A stretch of 39,996 bases of DNA from CBFDCQ01 sp965603355 (GTDB lineage: Bacteria > Hydrogenedentota > CAZGCA01 > CBFDCQ01), in contig CBFDCQ010000025.1 in the NCBI GenBank assembly GCA_965603355.1, positions 1 to 39,996 of the forward strand, in the 5' to 3' direction. A program made the position numbers and the translations under genes. Position 1 is the stretch's first letter; each line of letters starts with the position of its first letter. Positions 15,864 through 23,488 of the stretch are shown piece after piece. The notes below the pieces were generated by a model. The model worked only from the letters and a program-made list of their open reading frames with translations, had not been told where the DNA came from and searched no databases.

Positions 15864-17831
15864 ATGAAAGGGTATAAGAAGTGGCTAAGCGTTTTGACCG
15901 TGGTGGCCATGGTTTTGGGCTTGATGGTCTGGCGGGCAGATGTCCGGCCGGGAAAGGGGCTCCTTCCATCAATAGAAGCATCAGACGAAACGCGCGTGGC
16001 CGACGGTAACAAGAACGTTTCTCCCTTTGAACTTTCGGACGTCACATTATTGGACGGACCATTCAAAAGAGCAACCGAACTGAATAGAGAATCTTTGTTA
16101 CGCTACGAACCTGATAGGCTTTTATCTAAATTCAGAAGTGAAGCCGGACTAAAACCTAAGGCAGAACCTTACGAAGGATGGGAAGCAAAAACCATTGCAG
16201 GCCATAGTCTTGGACACCATCTAAGTGCCTGCGCATTAATGTACCAGTCCACCAATGACAACCGGTTTCTTGCACGCGTTAAACATATTGTCGATGAACT
16301 CGAGGCCTGTCAGGTGGCTGATGGCGACGGATATATTGGCGCATTTCCAAATGGCAAGAAGATTCTAGAAGAGGAGGTAGCTAAAGGAAATATCAAGTCG
16401 GAGGGATTCGATCTTAACGGTATTTGGGTACCTTATTACACGCAGCACAAGGTAATGGCCGGTTTGAGGGATGCCTATCATCTATGTGGTGTGAACAAAG
16501 CCCTGGAGATAGAGAAGAAGTTCGCCGATTGGCTTGGGACGATCGTCGAAAACCTGAATGATGAACAGATACAGAAAATGCTGCATTGTGAACATGGCGG
16601 CATAAACGAAGTCCTTGCGGATCTCTATGCTGATACTCAAAATGCAAAGTACCTGGGACTATCAAGGGTGTTTCACCACAAAGCTATTCTTGATCCTTTG
16701 ACAGCCGGAGTAGATGTTCTACCTGATAAGCATGGTAATACACAAATTCCAAAATTAACGGGACTGGCCCGTAGATATGAACTAACCGGCGACTTGAATG
16801 ACAAAAAGGCCGCCGAGTTCTTCTGGGACCGCGTGGTCAATCATCATTCTTACGTAACCGGTGGGCACGGCAATGGTGAGTATTTCGGGCAGCCGGATCA
16901 GTTAAGGGATCGGCTGAGCAAGGACACCACCGAATCCTGTAATGTCTATAACATGCTTAAACTAACGCGGCATCTGTTTCAGTGGAATCCCCGTGCCGAA
17001 GTTGCTGACTATTACGAAAGGGCTCTATTCAACCATATTCTTTCCTCACAACATCCTGGAGATGGACGCGTTATTTACAATCTTTCCCTGGAAATGGGTG
17101 GCTTCAAAAGCTATCAGGATCCGGAGGGGTTTACCTGTTGTGTTGGGACAGGCATGGAGAATCATTCAAAGTATGGCGGCAATATCTTCTTTAAGAACAA
17201 AGCCGAACTTTATATAAGCCAATTCATCGCAGCAGAGGTGAATTGGAAAGAAAAAGGCGTTAAAGTAAAGCAGATCACCAAATTCCCTGAGGAGCAAGGA
17301 ACGACGATTGAGATAGAAAGTGACAACCCTCAGGAATTTACATTACAAATAAGATATCCCTACTGGGCGGAAAAAGGAATCGAGATTTTAGTGAATGGCA
17401 AAAAGAAGGAAGTAGATCAAAAACCGGGAAGTTTCATTGGCTTAAAAAGAGGATGGGTTTCAGGTGACAAAGTGGAAGTAAGCATCCCTTTCACTTTGAG
17501 GTTGGAAACCATGCCGGATGATGAGAACCGGGTCGCCGTATTGTACGGGCCTTTGGTGATGGCAGGAGATCTGGGGCCGGAGAATGATCCCGCCGCTGAA
17601 AAGCCTGATTATGTTCCGGTTCTTCTCACAGAAGACCGGAATCCAAACCTTTGGCTGAGCCCTATTGAAAATGCTGTCAATACATTTAGAGTCGCAGAGA
17701 AAGTGGCTCACCCTCGTGGTTTTACGTTAATACCCTTCTACGCTATGCATGAGCACAGGTATTCTGTTTATTGGGATATGTTCAATGAGGCAAGATGGCG
17801 TCAAAGAGAATCAGAAAAGGCAGCCTCGTAA
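15864..17831 (+). CDS. Secreted GH127-family glycoside hydrolase (beta-L-arabinofuranosidase-like)
   Basis: 655 residues with a signal peptide (KKWLSVLTVVAMVLGLMVWRA). An (alpha/alpha)6-barrel family (former DUF1680) that removes beta-L-arabinofuranose from plant glycans. The zinc-thiolate site is visible: Glu357 and Cys359 (TESCNVYNMLKL), Cys425 and Cys426 (FTCCVGTGMENHSKYGG), where the first of the paired cysteines is the likely nucleophile. Glu339 in GNGEYFG is the probable acid/base by position. ATG 15864 has an excellent GAAGGAGGT site. Visibly AT-richer than the flanking genes, a sign of acquisition. It lies within the cassette bounded by attC 1 and attC 2. Confidence 0.93.
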   Translation: MKGYKKWLSVLTVVAMVLGLMVWRADVRPGKGLLPSIEASDETRVADGNKNVSPFELSDVTLLDGPFKRATELNRESLLRYEPDRLLSKFRSEAGLKPKAEPYEGWEAKTIAGHSLGHHLSACALMYQSTNDNRFLARVKHIVDELEACQVADGDGYIGAFPNGKKILEEEVAKGNIKSEGFDLNGIWVPYYTQHKVMAGLRDAYHLCGVNKALEIEKKFADWLGTIVENLNDEQIQKMLHCEHGGINEVLADLYADTQNAKYLGLSRVFHHKAILDPLTAGVDVLPDKHGNTQIPKLTGLARRYELTGDLNDKKAAEFFWDRVVNHHSYVTGGHGNGEYFGQPDQLRDRLSKDTTESCNVYNMLKLTRHLFQWNPRAEVADYYERALFNHILSSQHPGDGRVIYNLSLEMGGFKSYQDPEGFTCCVGTGMENHSKYGGNIFFKNKAELYISQFIAAEVNWKEKGVKVKQITKFPEEQGTTIEIESDNPQEFTLQIRYPYWAEKGIEILVNGKKKEVDQKPGSFIGLKRGWVSGDKVEVSIPFTLRLETMPDDENRVAVLYGPLVMAGDLGPENDPAAEKPDYVPVLLTEDRNPNLWLSPIENAVNTFRVAEKVAHPRGFTLIPFYAMHEHRYSVYWDMFNEARWRQRESEKAAS

Positions 17832-17865
17832 CACGTAGTCAGGCGGCGCAATAGGAGACTCGCAC

Positions 17866-18237
17866 ATGACTGTCATTCTGACCGTTCTAGGTTCCGTTGT
17901 CTGTCTCATAAGCCTTTTCGCAATCGTCTTTCCCGGGAGGCTCTTCAGGGCAGCCAAGAGCGTCACGGTAACCACTCCTCTGCGGTTCATCGCGTGCGGC
18001 GTCCGGATACTGTTTGGCGTCATCATGACTCTAGCTGCCGGCTCGACTCGTTTTCCACAGACACTGCGGATCATTGGAATCTTGCTTATTGTTGCTGGCG
18101 TGACGGTGCTGCTATTGGGCAATGCCAGAATTCAATCTCTTATGGATTGGTTTCTACGTCGAGGTCCCAACGCGATCAGGGCCGGAGGGGTTGTCGGCCT
18201 TCTCTTTGGAGGATTTCTCATATATGCTGTCGTCTGA
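17866..18237 (+). CDS. Small four-helix membrane protein in GH127 cassette
   Basis: 123 residues with about four hydrophobic segments: VILTVLGSVVCLISLFAIVF (3-22), FIACGVRILFGVIMTLAA (41-58), IIGILLIVAGVTVLLLG (69-85) and AGGVVGLLFGGFLIYAVV at the end. Function unknown; small inner-membrane protein. It begins 34 bases after the GH127 stop behind an AATAGGAG site and ends 17 bases before attC 2, so both genes share one cassette. Confidence 0.78.
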   Translation: MTVILTVLGSVVCLISLFAIVFPGRLFRAAKSVTVTTPLRFIACGVRILFGVIMTLAAGSTRFPQTLRIIGILLIVAGVTVLLLGNARIQSLMDWFLRRGPNAIRAGGVVGLLFGGFLIYAVV

Positions 18238-18251
18238 CAATTCGCGGTGAT

Positions 18252-18310
18252 TGCCTGACAACCGGTTGCGGCGGACGACGTTCCGCCGCCGGCGAACCAG
18301 AGCGTTCGGT
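18252..18310 (+). other. attC recombination site 2
   Basis: Left box TGCCTGACAAC (18252-18262), arm GGTTGC, inner stem GGCGGA / TCCGCC, arm GCGAACC, right core GTTCGGT (18304-18310). The left box pairs with the 5' end of its own cassette: the reverse complement of GTTAGGCA is TGCCTAAC, found here as TGCCT-GAC-AAC with three extra bases. Adjacent boxes (left and right of this site) do not pair well, as expected when neighbouring cassettes have different ends. Confidence 0.75.
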
Positions 18311-18340
18311 GACGAAAGGAGAGTCCCCGGGGGGCTTTTA

Positions 18341-19621
18341 GTGAACAACAAGATGTTGCGAAAACAAGCTTGCGCCGGCTTGGTGTGTCTTCTTTGCATC
18401 TTGGTAGGAGCTGAGGCGAACGAAGCTGATAAGGCAAACCAGTCCCAGCTCTGCCAGGGCCATTATCATAGTGAGGCCGCGGCACGCGAGCAACTGGCGA
18501 AGTTCAGCCGGAGCTATTCGGACCTGGATGGATGGAAGAAACGAGCAAACGTTATTCGCGAGGGGATACTTCGTGGGGCAGGACTCTTACCACCACCCGA
18601 GAAATTCGACTTGAACCCGATCGTTCACAGAAAGAGGACACACAAAGGCTATACCGTTGAAAACGTGGCGATTGAGAGCCTTCCGGGGTTCTTTGTGACA
18701 GGTAACCTCTATCGTCCGCTGCCACGCATCGGGCGCGGACGTTATGCGGGAATATTATGTCCGCATGGCCACTTTGATGAGCCCAATGGTGGCGGCCGGT
18801 TTCGGGATGACATGCAGAAGCGCTGTGCAATCCTGGCCCGGATGGGCGCTGTAGTGTTTTCGTATGACATGGTTGGATGGGGCGAATCCGGACAGTATCC
18901 GCACGAAGGCAAGGCCCTTGCGCTTCAACTCTGGAACGGCATGCGCGCGATCGACTTCCTCGCTTCGCTGGAAGCGGTAGATCCCAAACGCCTTGGCGTA
19001 ACCGGAGCGTCCGGAGGTGGAACCCAGACATTTCTCTTGACCGCCGTCGATGACCGGATTGCCGTCTCCATTCCAGTTGTGATGGTCTCGGCTCACTTTT
19101 TCGGCGGCTGCTCTTGTGAGAGTGGCATGCCCATCCACAAGAGTGACAAGCACGAGACCAACAATGCGGAGATCGCCGCCTTGGCGGCGCCCCGCCCACA
19201 GTTGATCGTCTCTGATGGTGAGGATTGGACAAAGAACACGCCGGAAGTGGAGTTCCCATATATACGGGCCGTGTATCACCTCTACGGAGCAGAATCAAAG
19301 GTCGAGAACCTGCATCTCCCGAATGAAGGCCATGACTACGGGTATTCAAAGCGTCTTGGCGCGTACAGATTCTTCGCGGAACATCTCGGAGTGTCGCTGG
19401 AAGCGGTGGCAAAACCGGATGGATCAATTGACGAGAGCCGTATTGCCATAGAGAAGAAGGAGGCTATGCAAGTCTTCGGCCCGCAGTATCCCATGCCCGA
19501 GCGTGCTGCGAGTAGTCGAGAAGAAGTGGAGCATCTTCTCCAAACGAAAGGAACAAATGGTCGACACGTCACACAACCACTCGCTCCAACGCACCCGCCA
19601 CGGCGGGCCGCTGAGCTTTGA
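18341..19621 (+). CDS. Secreted alpha/beta-hydrolase (acetyl xylan esterase-like)
   Basis: 426 residues from GTG 18341 (GGGGGG 6 bases upstream); ATG 18353 is an alternative start. A signal peptide follows (ACAGLVCLLCILVGAEA). Esterase features: oxyanion region LCPHGHFDEP, nucleophile elbow GASGGGTQT (Ser224), catalytic His331 in NEGHDYGYS, and a candidate Asp near VSDGEDW. Related proteins are annotated as acetyl xylan esterases or dienelactone-hydrolase-like; the substrate is not certain. The last about 20 codons run into attC 3, so its C-terminus (TQPLAPTHPP) is encoded by the recombination site. Confidence 0.82.
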   Translation: MNNKMLRKQACAGLVCLLCILVGAEANEADKANQSQLCQGHYHSEAAAREQLAKFSRSYSDLDGWKKRANVIREGILRGAGLLPPPEKFDLNPIVHRKRTHKGYTVENVAIESLPGFFVTGNLYRPLPRIGRGRYAGILCPHGHFDEPNGGGRFRDDMQKRCAILARMGAVVFSYDMVGWGESGQYPHEGKALALQLWNGMRAIDFLASLEAVDPKRLGVTGASGGGTQTFLLTAVDDRIAVSIPVVMVSAHFFGGCSCESGMPIHKSDKHETNNAEIAALAAPRPQLIVSDGEDWTKNTPEVEFPYIRAVYHLYGAESKVENLHLPNEGHDYGYSKRLGAYRFFAEHLGVSLEAVAKPDGSIDESRIAIEKKEAMQVFGPQYPMPERAASSREEVEHLLQTKGTNGRHVTQPLAPTHPPRRAAEL

Positions 19622-19630
19622 CGTTGTGTG
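19570..19630 (+). other. attC recombination site 3, overlapping a gene end
   Basis: R'' CACACAAC (19570-19577) and R' GTTGTGTG (19623-19630) are perfectly complementary; arm GCTCCAACG pairs with CGCTGAGC with an unpaired C as in attC 1; central stem CCCGCC-AC-GGCGGG. The word ACCACTCGCTCCA is shared with attC 1 (AACCACTCGCTCCACC). R' departs from the GTTRRRY consensus after the third base. The stop codon of the esterase (19619-19621) lies inside the site. Confidence 0.82.
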
Positions 19631-19674
19631 ATACACGAAACGCTCAAGCATCTAACAGAAGGAGGAAGGAGCTT

Positions 19675-20376
19675 ATGAAGAAGCTTATCGTCGTATCCAT
19701 CGCCGCAATAGCCGCGCTATCCTGCACATCTATGCCTCACCGTCAATCCGAGAGCCTCTTCAATGGCAAGGACTTGACTGGATGGCACGTCGATGTTCCC
19801 GAGATGGATAATGATCCGGATGTGAAAAGCCCGTTCATTGTTCGTAATGGCGTGCTCGTCAGCCTTGGCACGCCCCCCGGGCACCTCATTACCGATGCGG
19901 TCTATCAGGACTACCGACTCGAGGTTCAATACCGGTTTACGGGCGAGCCCGGGAACTGCGGCGTCCTTGTTCACGCCTCGACTCCGCGTGCTCTTTACGG
20001 GATGTTCCCGAAATCTATTGAAGTACAGATGTTCCACGAGAATGCAGGCGATTTCTGGTGTATTGTAGAAGATATCAGTGTACCCGACATGGAAGAGCGG
20101 CGTGGACCCAAAGAGGAGTGGGGGATAACAGAAGGCAAGAAACGGCGCATCGTGAATCTGACTGATGGCTCAGAGAAACCGGTCGGCGAATGGAATACTA
20201 TGGTTATTGAATGCCTCGACGATTCCATTATGGTTTGGGTCAATGATGATCTTGTCAATCACGGCTTTGATTGTACGGCGCGAAAAGGCCGGATCGCCCT
20301 GCAGGCGGAAGGCTCCGAAGTTGAATTCAGGAAACTACGGTTGACCTCCATTACTGAATTCAGCGGTGGAGATTGA
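19675..20376 (+). CDS. DUF1080-domain lipoprotein (3-keto-disaccharide hydrolase-like)
   Basis: 233 residues. N-terminal signal MKKLIVVSIAAIAALSC with a probable lipidated cysteine at 17, then one DUF1080 domain: SLFNGKDLTGWHVDV, YRLEVQYRFTGEPGNCGVLV, EVQMFHENAGDFWC, WNTMVIECLDDSIMVWVNDDL and GRIALQAEGSEVEFRKLRL. This concanavalin-like beta-sandwich occurs in exported glycan-active proteins of PVC bacteria and Bacteroidetes. Start ATG 19675 is behind GAAGGAGGAAGGAG. It directly follows attC 3, so it may belong to a fourth cassette. Confidence 0.9.
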   Translation: MKKLIVVSIAAIAALSCTSMPHRQSESLFNGKDLTGWHVDVPEMDNDPDVKSPFIVRNGVLVSLGTPPGHLITDAVYQDYRLEVQYRFTGEPGNCGVLVHASTPRALYGMFPKSIEVQMFHENAGDFWCIVEDISVPDMEERRGPKEEWGITEGKKRRIVNLTDGSEKPVGEWNTMVIECLDDSIMVWVNDDLVNHGFDCTARKGRIALQAEGSEVEFRKLRLTSITEFSGGD

Positions 20377-20420
20377 AGTCATTGCAGCAGTCATAAAAGA
20401 CTGGTGCGCAGGAGACGACT

Positions 20421-21554
20421 ATGGATCTTTTAGAACTGGAAACGCCATGCCTGGTGTTGGGCAATGGGAGGCTTGAGAAGAACATCTCTCATCTCCATAA
20501 ACGCATGGAGCATTTCGGCGTCAATCTGAGACCACATGGGAAGACGGCAAAAAACATTGATGTCATCAGGATGGCGTTGGCCGGCCAACCCGGCGGCATT
20601 ACAGTGTCAACGCTTAAGGAGGCAGAATATTATTTTAGCCATGGTATTGAGGATATTGTCTATGCTGTGGGTATTGCTCCGGTAAAGCTCGATCGCGTTG
20701 CCAACCTTATAAAGAAGGGGGCTGACGTTACTATCATTCTCGATACGATTGAGCAGGTCGGATTTGCCTCGGCAAAGGCACAAGAATACGACCTGAACAT
20801 TCCGGTTCTTATTGAACTCGATTGTGATGGACACCGTTCCGGTGTGACCCTTGGTGATTCATTACTGATGGATATCGGTCGTTTGTTGAACAGTGAAGAT
20901 GGTGTGACGTTAAGAGGGGTCCTCACCCATGCCGGCGGATCCTACCAATGCAAATCTATTGACGGTATCCGTGCGATTGCTGAAGCAGAGCGCGACACGG
21001 CTGCGAAGAGCGCTGAAATGTTGCGCCAGGGAGGTTTGCCGTGCCCGATTGTGAGTGTCGGTTCGACTCCTACCGCCGTTTTTGCCGAAGACCTTTCCGG
21101 GATTACGGAAGTGAGGGCCGGGACTTTTGTGTTTCATGATCTGGTGATGGCGGGATTAGGTGTTTGCGATGTAAAGGACATTGCCGTTTCAGTACTAACA
21201 TCGGTTATTGGTCATCAAAAACAGAAAGGATGGGTGATAACCGATGCCGGTTGGACTGCTCTTTCGCGTGATAGGGGCACTGCCTCACAAGAAGTTGATC
21301 AGGGGTACGGTGTAGTATGCAATGTCAAAGGAGAGCCACTGACCGATCTGATTGTATCATCCGTTAATCAAGAGCATGGAATTATCATAGATCGTGGGGG
21401 AAAGGAATTGGATTGGGAATCCTTCGGGATTGGCAGCGCGGTCCGTATCCTGCCAAACCATTCGTGCGCAACAGCCGCGATGCACGACCGTTACTATGTT
21501 ACCGATAGTTCCACAGAGATTATCGATGTTTGGCATCGTTTCAATGGCTGGTAG
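20421..21554 (+). CDS. PLP-dependent D-amino-acid lyase (D-serine dehydratase / D-threonine aldolase family)
   Basis: 377 residues, fold-type III (alanine racemase-like) barrel. The Schiff-base lysine is Lys41 in LRPHGKTAKN; phosphate-binding and barrel motifs include LTHAGGSYQ and VSVGSTPTAV. The metal pair is His347-x-Cys349 (PNHSCATAAMHD): a His-x-Cys pair is typical of zinc-dependent D-serine dehydratases, whereas D-threonine aldolases normally have His-x-Asp. It likely acts on a beta-hydroxy D-amino acid; D-serine is favoured by inference. It follows the DUF1080 gene by 44 bases with GGAG before the ATG, probably cotranscribed. Confidence 0.88.
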   Translation: MDLLELETPCLVLGNGRLEKNISHLHKRMEHFGVNLRPHGKTAKNIDVIRMALAGQPGGITVSTLKEAEYYFSHGIEDIVYAVGIAPVKLDRVANLIKKGADVTIILDTIEQVGFASAKAQEYDLNIPVLIELDCDGHRSGVTLGDSLLMDIGRLLNSEDGVTLRGVLTHAGGSYQCKSIDGIRAIAEAERDTAAKSAEMLRQGGLPCPIVSVGSTPTAVFAEDLSGITEVRAGTFVFHDLVMAGLGVCDVKDIAVSVLTSVIGHQKQKGWVITDAGWTALSRDRGTASQEVDQGYGVVCNVKGEPLTDLIVSSVNQEHGIIIDRGGKELDWESFGIGSAVRILPNHSCATAAMHDRYYVTDSSTEIIDVWHRFNGW

Positions 21555-21564
21555 AAATCGCATC

Positions 21565-21613
21565 AGCGGACCCGCCCCTACTTCTGCCACAGAGATCACT
21601 GAGGACACCGAGA
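21565..21613 (+). repeat. Half hairpin and CCACAGAG-type dispersed repeat
   Basis: GCGGACCCGCCCCTAC (about 21566-21581) looks like the right half of the GTAGG/CCCTAC hairpin family. It is followed by TCTGCCACAGAG, ATCACTGAGGACACCGAGA (21583-21613). A reverse-oriented relative (CTCCGTGGTCTCTGTGGCAG) lies at 38581-38600. Such purine-rich words recur in intergenic DNA of many uncultured bacteria. The rest of this gap up to 21733 shows nothing else recognisable. Confidence 0.5.
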
Positions 21614-21733
21614 CATTGGCCCGGTGGACTTGACCTTCAGAGTAAACCCTGACACAATTAACGTAGGGCCATCACTAACGCGGCAATAAACATAGGCGTT
21701 CATGGTGCGGTAACGGCGAAAAGGAGGCGCACA

Positions 21734-21844
21734 ATGGGAGACAAAGGCAAGAAGGATAAGGACAAGGGTCGCAAGCAGAAAGAAAAAAAACAGCAACAGA
21801 AGTCACAAAGGAAGTTGGATAGGGCACCCCGAAGAACCCCGTAG
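21734..21844 (+). CDS. Lysine-rich microprotein, 36 residues
   Basis: A short open frame, MGDKGKKDKDKGRKQKEK, continuing KQQQKSQRKLDRAPRRTP. About a third of residues are Lys and the rest mostly Gln, Asp, Arg and Gly. An ideal ribosome binding site, AAAAGGAGG, precedes ATG 21734 by 7 bases, which argues for translation. Probably disordered and nucleic-acid binding; I have an impression of similar short MGDKGKK-type hypothetical proteins in other environmental genomes but cannot confirm it here. About 200 bases without a gene follow, with a GTCTC-TCGCG-GAGAC palindrome near 21913. Confidence 0.7.
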   Translation: MGDKGKKDKDKGRKQKEKKQQQKSQRKLDRAPRRTP

Positions 21845-22045
21845 CAGTCGCCCTCATCGATACTGTAATCGTGCACAGTTCTTCGCTCCATGGCGGACGG
21901 CCCCGGTGGGGTCTCTCGCGGAGACAGGGGACAGCCGCTTATTGTGATGCGCGTCGACGTGGCTCCGGAGCGCGTGCTATGCGGAAACGATATACACTCC
22001 AGCTATCAGTCTGATTCCATTGGACATAGATGAAGACTCACCAAC

Positions 22046-23257
22046 ATGGATAACGTCGACTGGAATTTGAAGTGCATTGTCTTCAAGGCGTGTCTTGTCG
22101 CTGTCTGGACGGACGCCACTATGTCGTCAGATGAGCGGAGGTATCTCTCGCACCTAACCGAGATGCTGGCTGACAGCGACGAACAGAGGGAGATCCTAAG
22201 AAAACTCACGCTCCAGGATCAAAACGAAGATCAGGTGCTTTCTGAAGTAGAACAGCTCGGCGAGCAAGAGAAGGCATACGTATTCGACACATGTCTGGGT
22301 ATTCTAGCAAGTGACAAAAGGCTCGGCCCACAGGAACTGGCTTTCCTCGCTGCCTTGAGGAAGACCTGCGGCATAAGTTTCTGGTCGTACAACAGACGTT
22401 TGAGAGCGCAGACGAGCGCCGGCGCCAGGGTATCGTTGAACAAGCGACCTCTGGTGTTTGCATATGCCATCATCATCGCAGTTGCCGGGCTGTTCACCGC
22501 ATACCACCTGCTCCGCGAAGTGGATATCACGCCGACAGAGAAGCGTACCGGAAAAGAGATAGTAGTCTCAACACTCGAACCCGGCAGCGGGGAACAACCG
22601 ATACTGCAAACAGGTCAGGAAGTCTTCGATCGCGTGCGGAAAAGCATCCTCACGGTGCAAGTGTTCATCAGTAACGATCCTGTCTGCCGTGGGTCCGGCT
22701 CCGTCATCGGCAAGGATGACGCCGGAACTGTCTATGTCCTGACGAACAGGCACGTCATCCACAACCCGAGAACCGAAAAGGGGAAACCTCGAGACCGGCT
22801 GAGAATCGAAGTACAGCAGCATTCTGGGGCAAGATTTGACGCAAAGCTTGACTTCTATTCCCGCAAGCACGACATCGCACTCCTGGCTGTCAAGGGTATG
22901 GAGCAGTACACCGAGCCGCTCAAGCTGACCCTCAAACAGAATCTGGTTGTTGGACAACCCGTTTACGCTGTTGGGACCCCTATCGGGCTTGCGCACACAT
23001 TCACCGCAGGGGTCGTGTCCGCCCTCCGTGAGTCGCACCTGCAAATCGATGCCACGGTTCACCGTGGAAGCAGCGGCGGCCCCCTTGTTGACCAACACGG
23101 TGCGCTCTGCGCTATTGTGACAAGCAGTCATCCTGCGAAAGACTATGGCTTCGCGCTCTACTCTGACACCGTGCTCGAGGTACTCAAAGAGCGTACAGAG
23201 CTCGCGATGGAATCACCCGACGAAGGTGAATCCAGGGAAACGCACAGTACACAGTAG
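22046..23257 (+). CDS. Membrane-anchored trypsin-like serine protease with N-terminal TerB-like domain
   Basis: 403 residues. Residues 1-115 look like a TerB-type helical domain (CLVAVWTDATMSSDERRYLS, then CLGILASDKRLGPQELAFL), followed by a single transmembrane helix about 137-153 (VFAYAIIIAVAGLFTAY). Residues 190-390 are an S1/DegP-like protease with triad His236 (TNRHVIHN), Asp276 (RKHDIALLAVK) and Ser343 (HRGSSGGPLVD). No PDZ domain. The TerB part would face the cytoplasm and the protease the periplasm. Domain fusion is inferred from sequence; substrate unknown. Confidence 0.85.
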   Translation: MDNVDWNLKCIVFKACLVAVWTDATMSSDERRYLSHLTEMLADSDEQREILRKLTLQDQNEDQVLSEVEQLGEQEKAYVFDTCLGILASDKRLGPQELAFLAALRKTCGISFWSYNRRLRAQTSAGARVSLNKRPLVFAYAIIIAVAGLFTAYHLLREVDITPTEKRTGKEIVVSTLEPGSGEQPILQTGQEVFDRVRKSILTVQVFISNDPVCRGSGSVIGKDDAGTVYVLTNRHVIHNPRTEKGKPRDRLRIEVQQHSGARFDAKLDFYSRKHDIALLAVKGMEQYTEPLKLTLKQNLVVGQPVYAVGTPIGLAHTFTAGVVSALRESHLQIDATVHRGSSGGPLVDQHGALCAIVTSSHPAKDYGFALYSDTVLEVLKERTELAMESPDEGESRETHSTQ

Positions 23258-23356
23258 GTCACGCCACGAGCGGGCTCGCGTCCAATACGGCGCGACCACC
23301 AAGTGAAGCGTTGATGCGGAGACGATATGAACCCTAGTCATACCAAGGAAATCTAA

Positions 23357-23485
23357 ATGAGCAATTTCTTCGACCTCAAGAAAAATGTGGACAAGGAGAA
23401 GGAGGCTGAAGAAATGACCTCGTCGAACAAAGCGACCGTACGCCTGACGGCCCCGGTCAACGCATTCGTTACCGCTGGAATGTAG
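23357..23485 (+). CDS. Possible small protein, 42 residues
   Basis: ATG 23357 with AAGGAA 7 bases upstream opens a 42-codon frame: MSNFFDLKKNVDKEKEAEEM then TSSNKATVRLTAPVNAFVTAGM. It ends 3 bases before the methyltransferase ATG, which could mean translational coupling. No family recognised; the charged first half could be a short helix. It could also be a truncated gene remnant. Confidence 0.4.
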   Translation: MSNFFDLKKNVDKEKEAEEMTSSNKATVRLTAPVNAFVTAGM

Positions 23486-23488
23486 AAT

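Noticed and set aside
23262..23318. Possible fourth attC ending in GCGTTGATGC
   Set aside because: No complementary R'' box upstream and no attC-like central stem.
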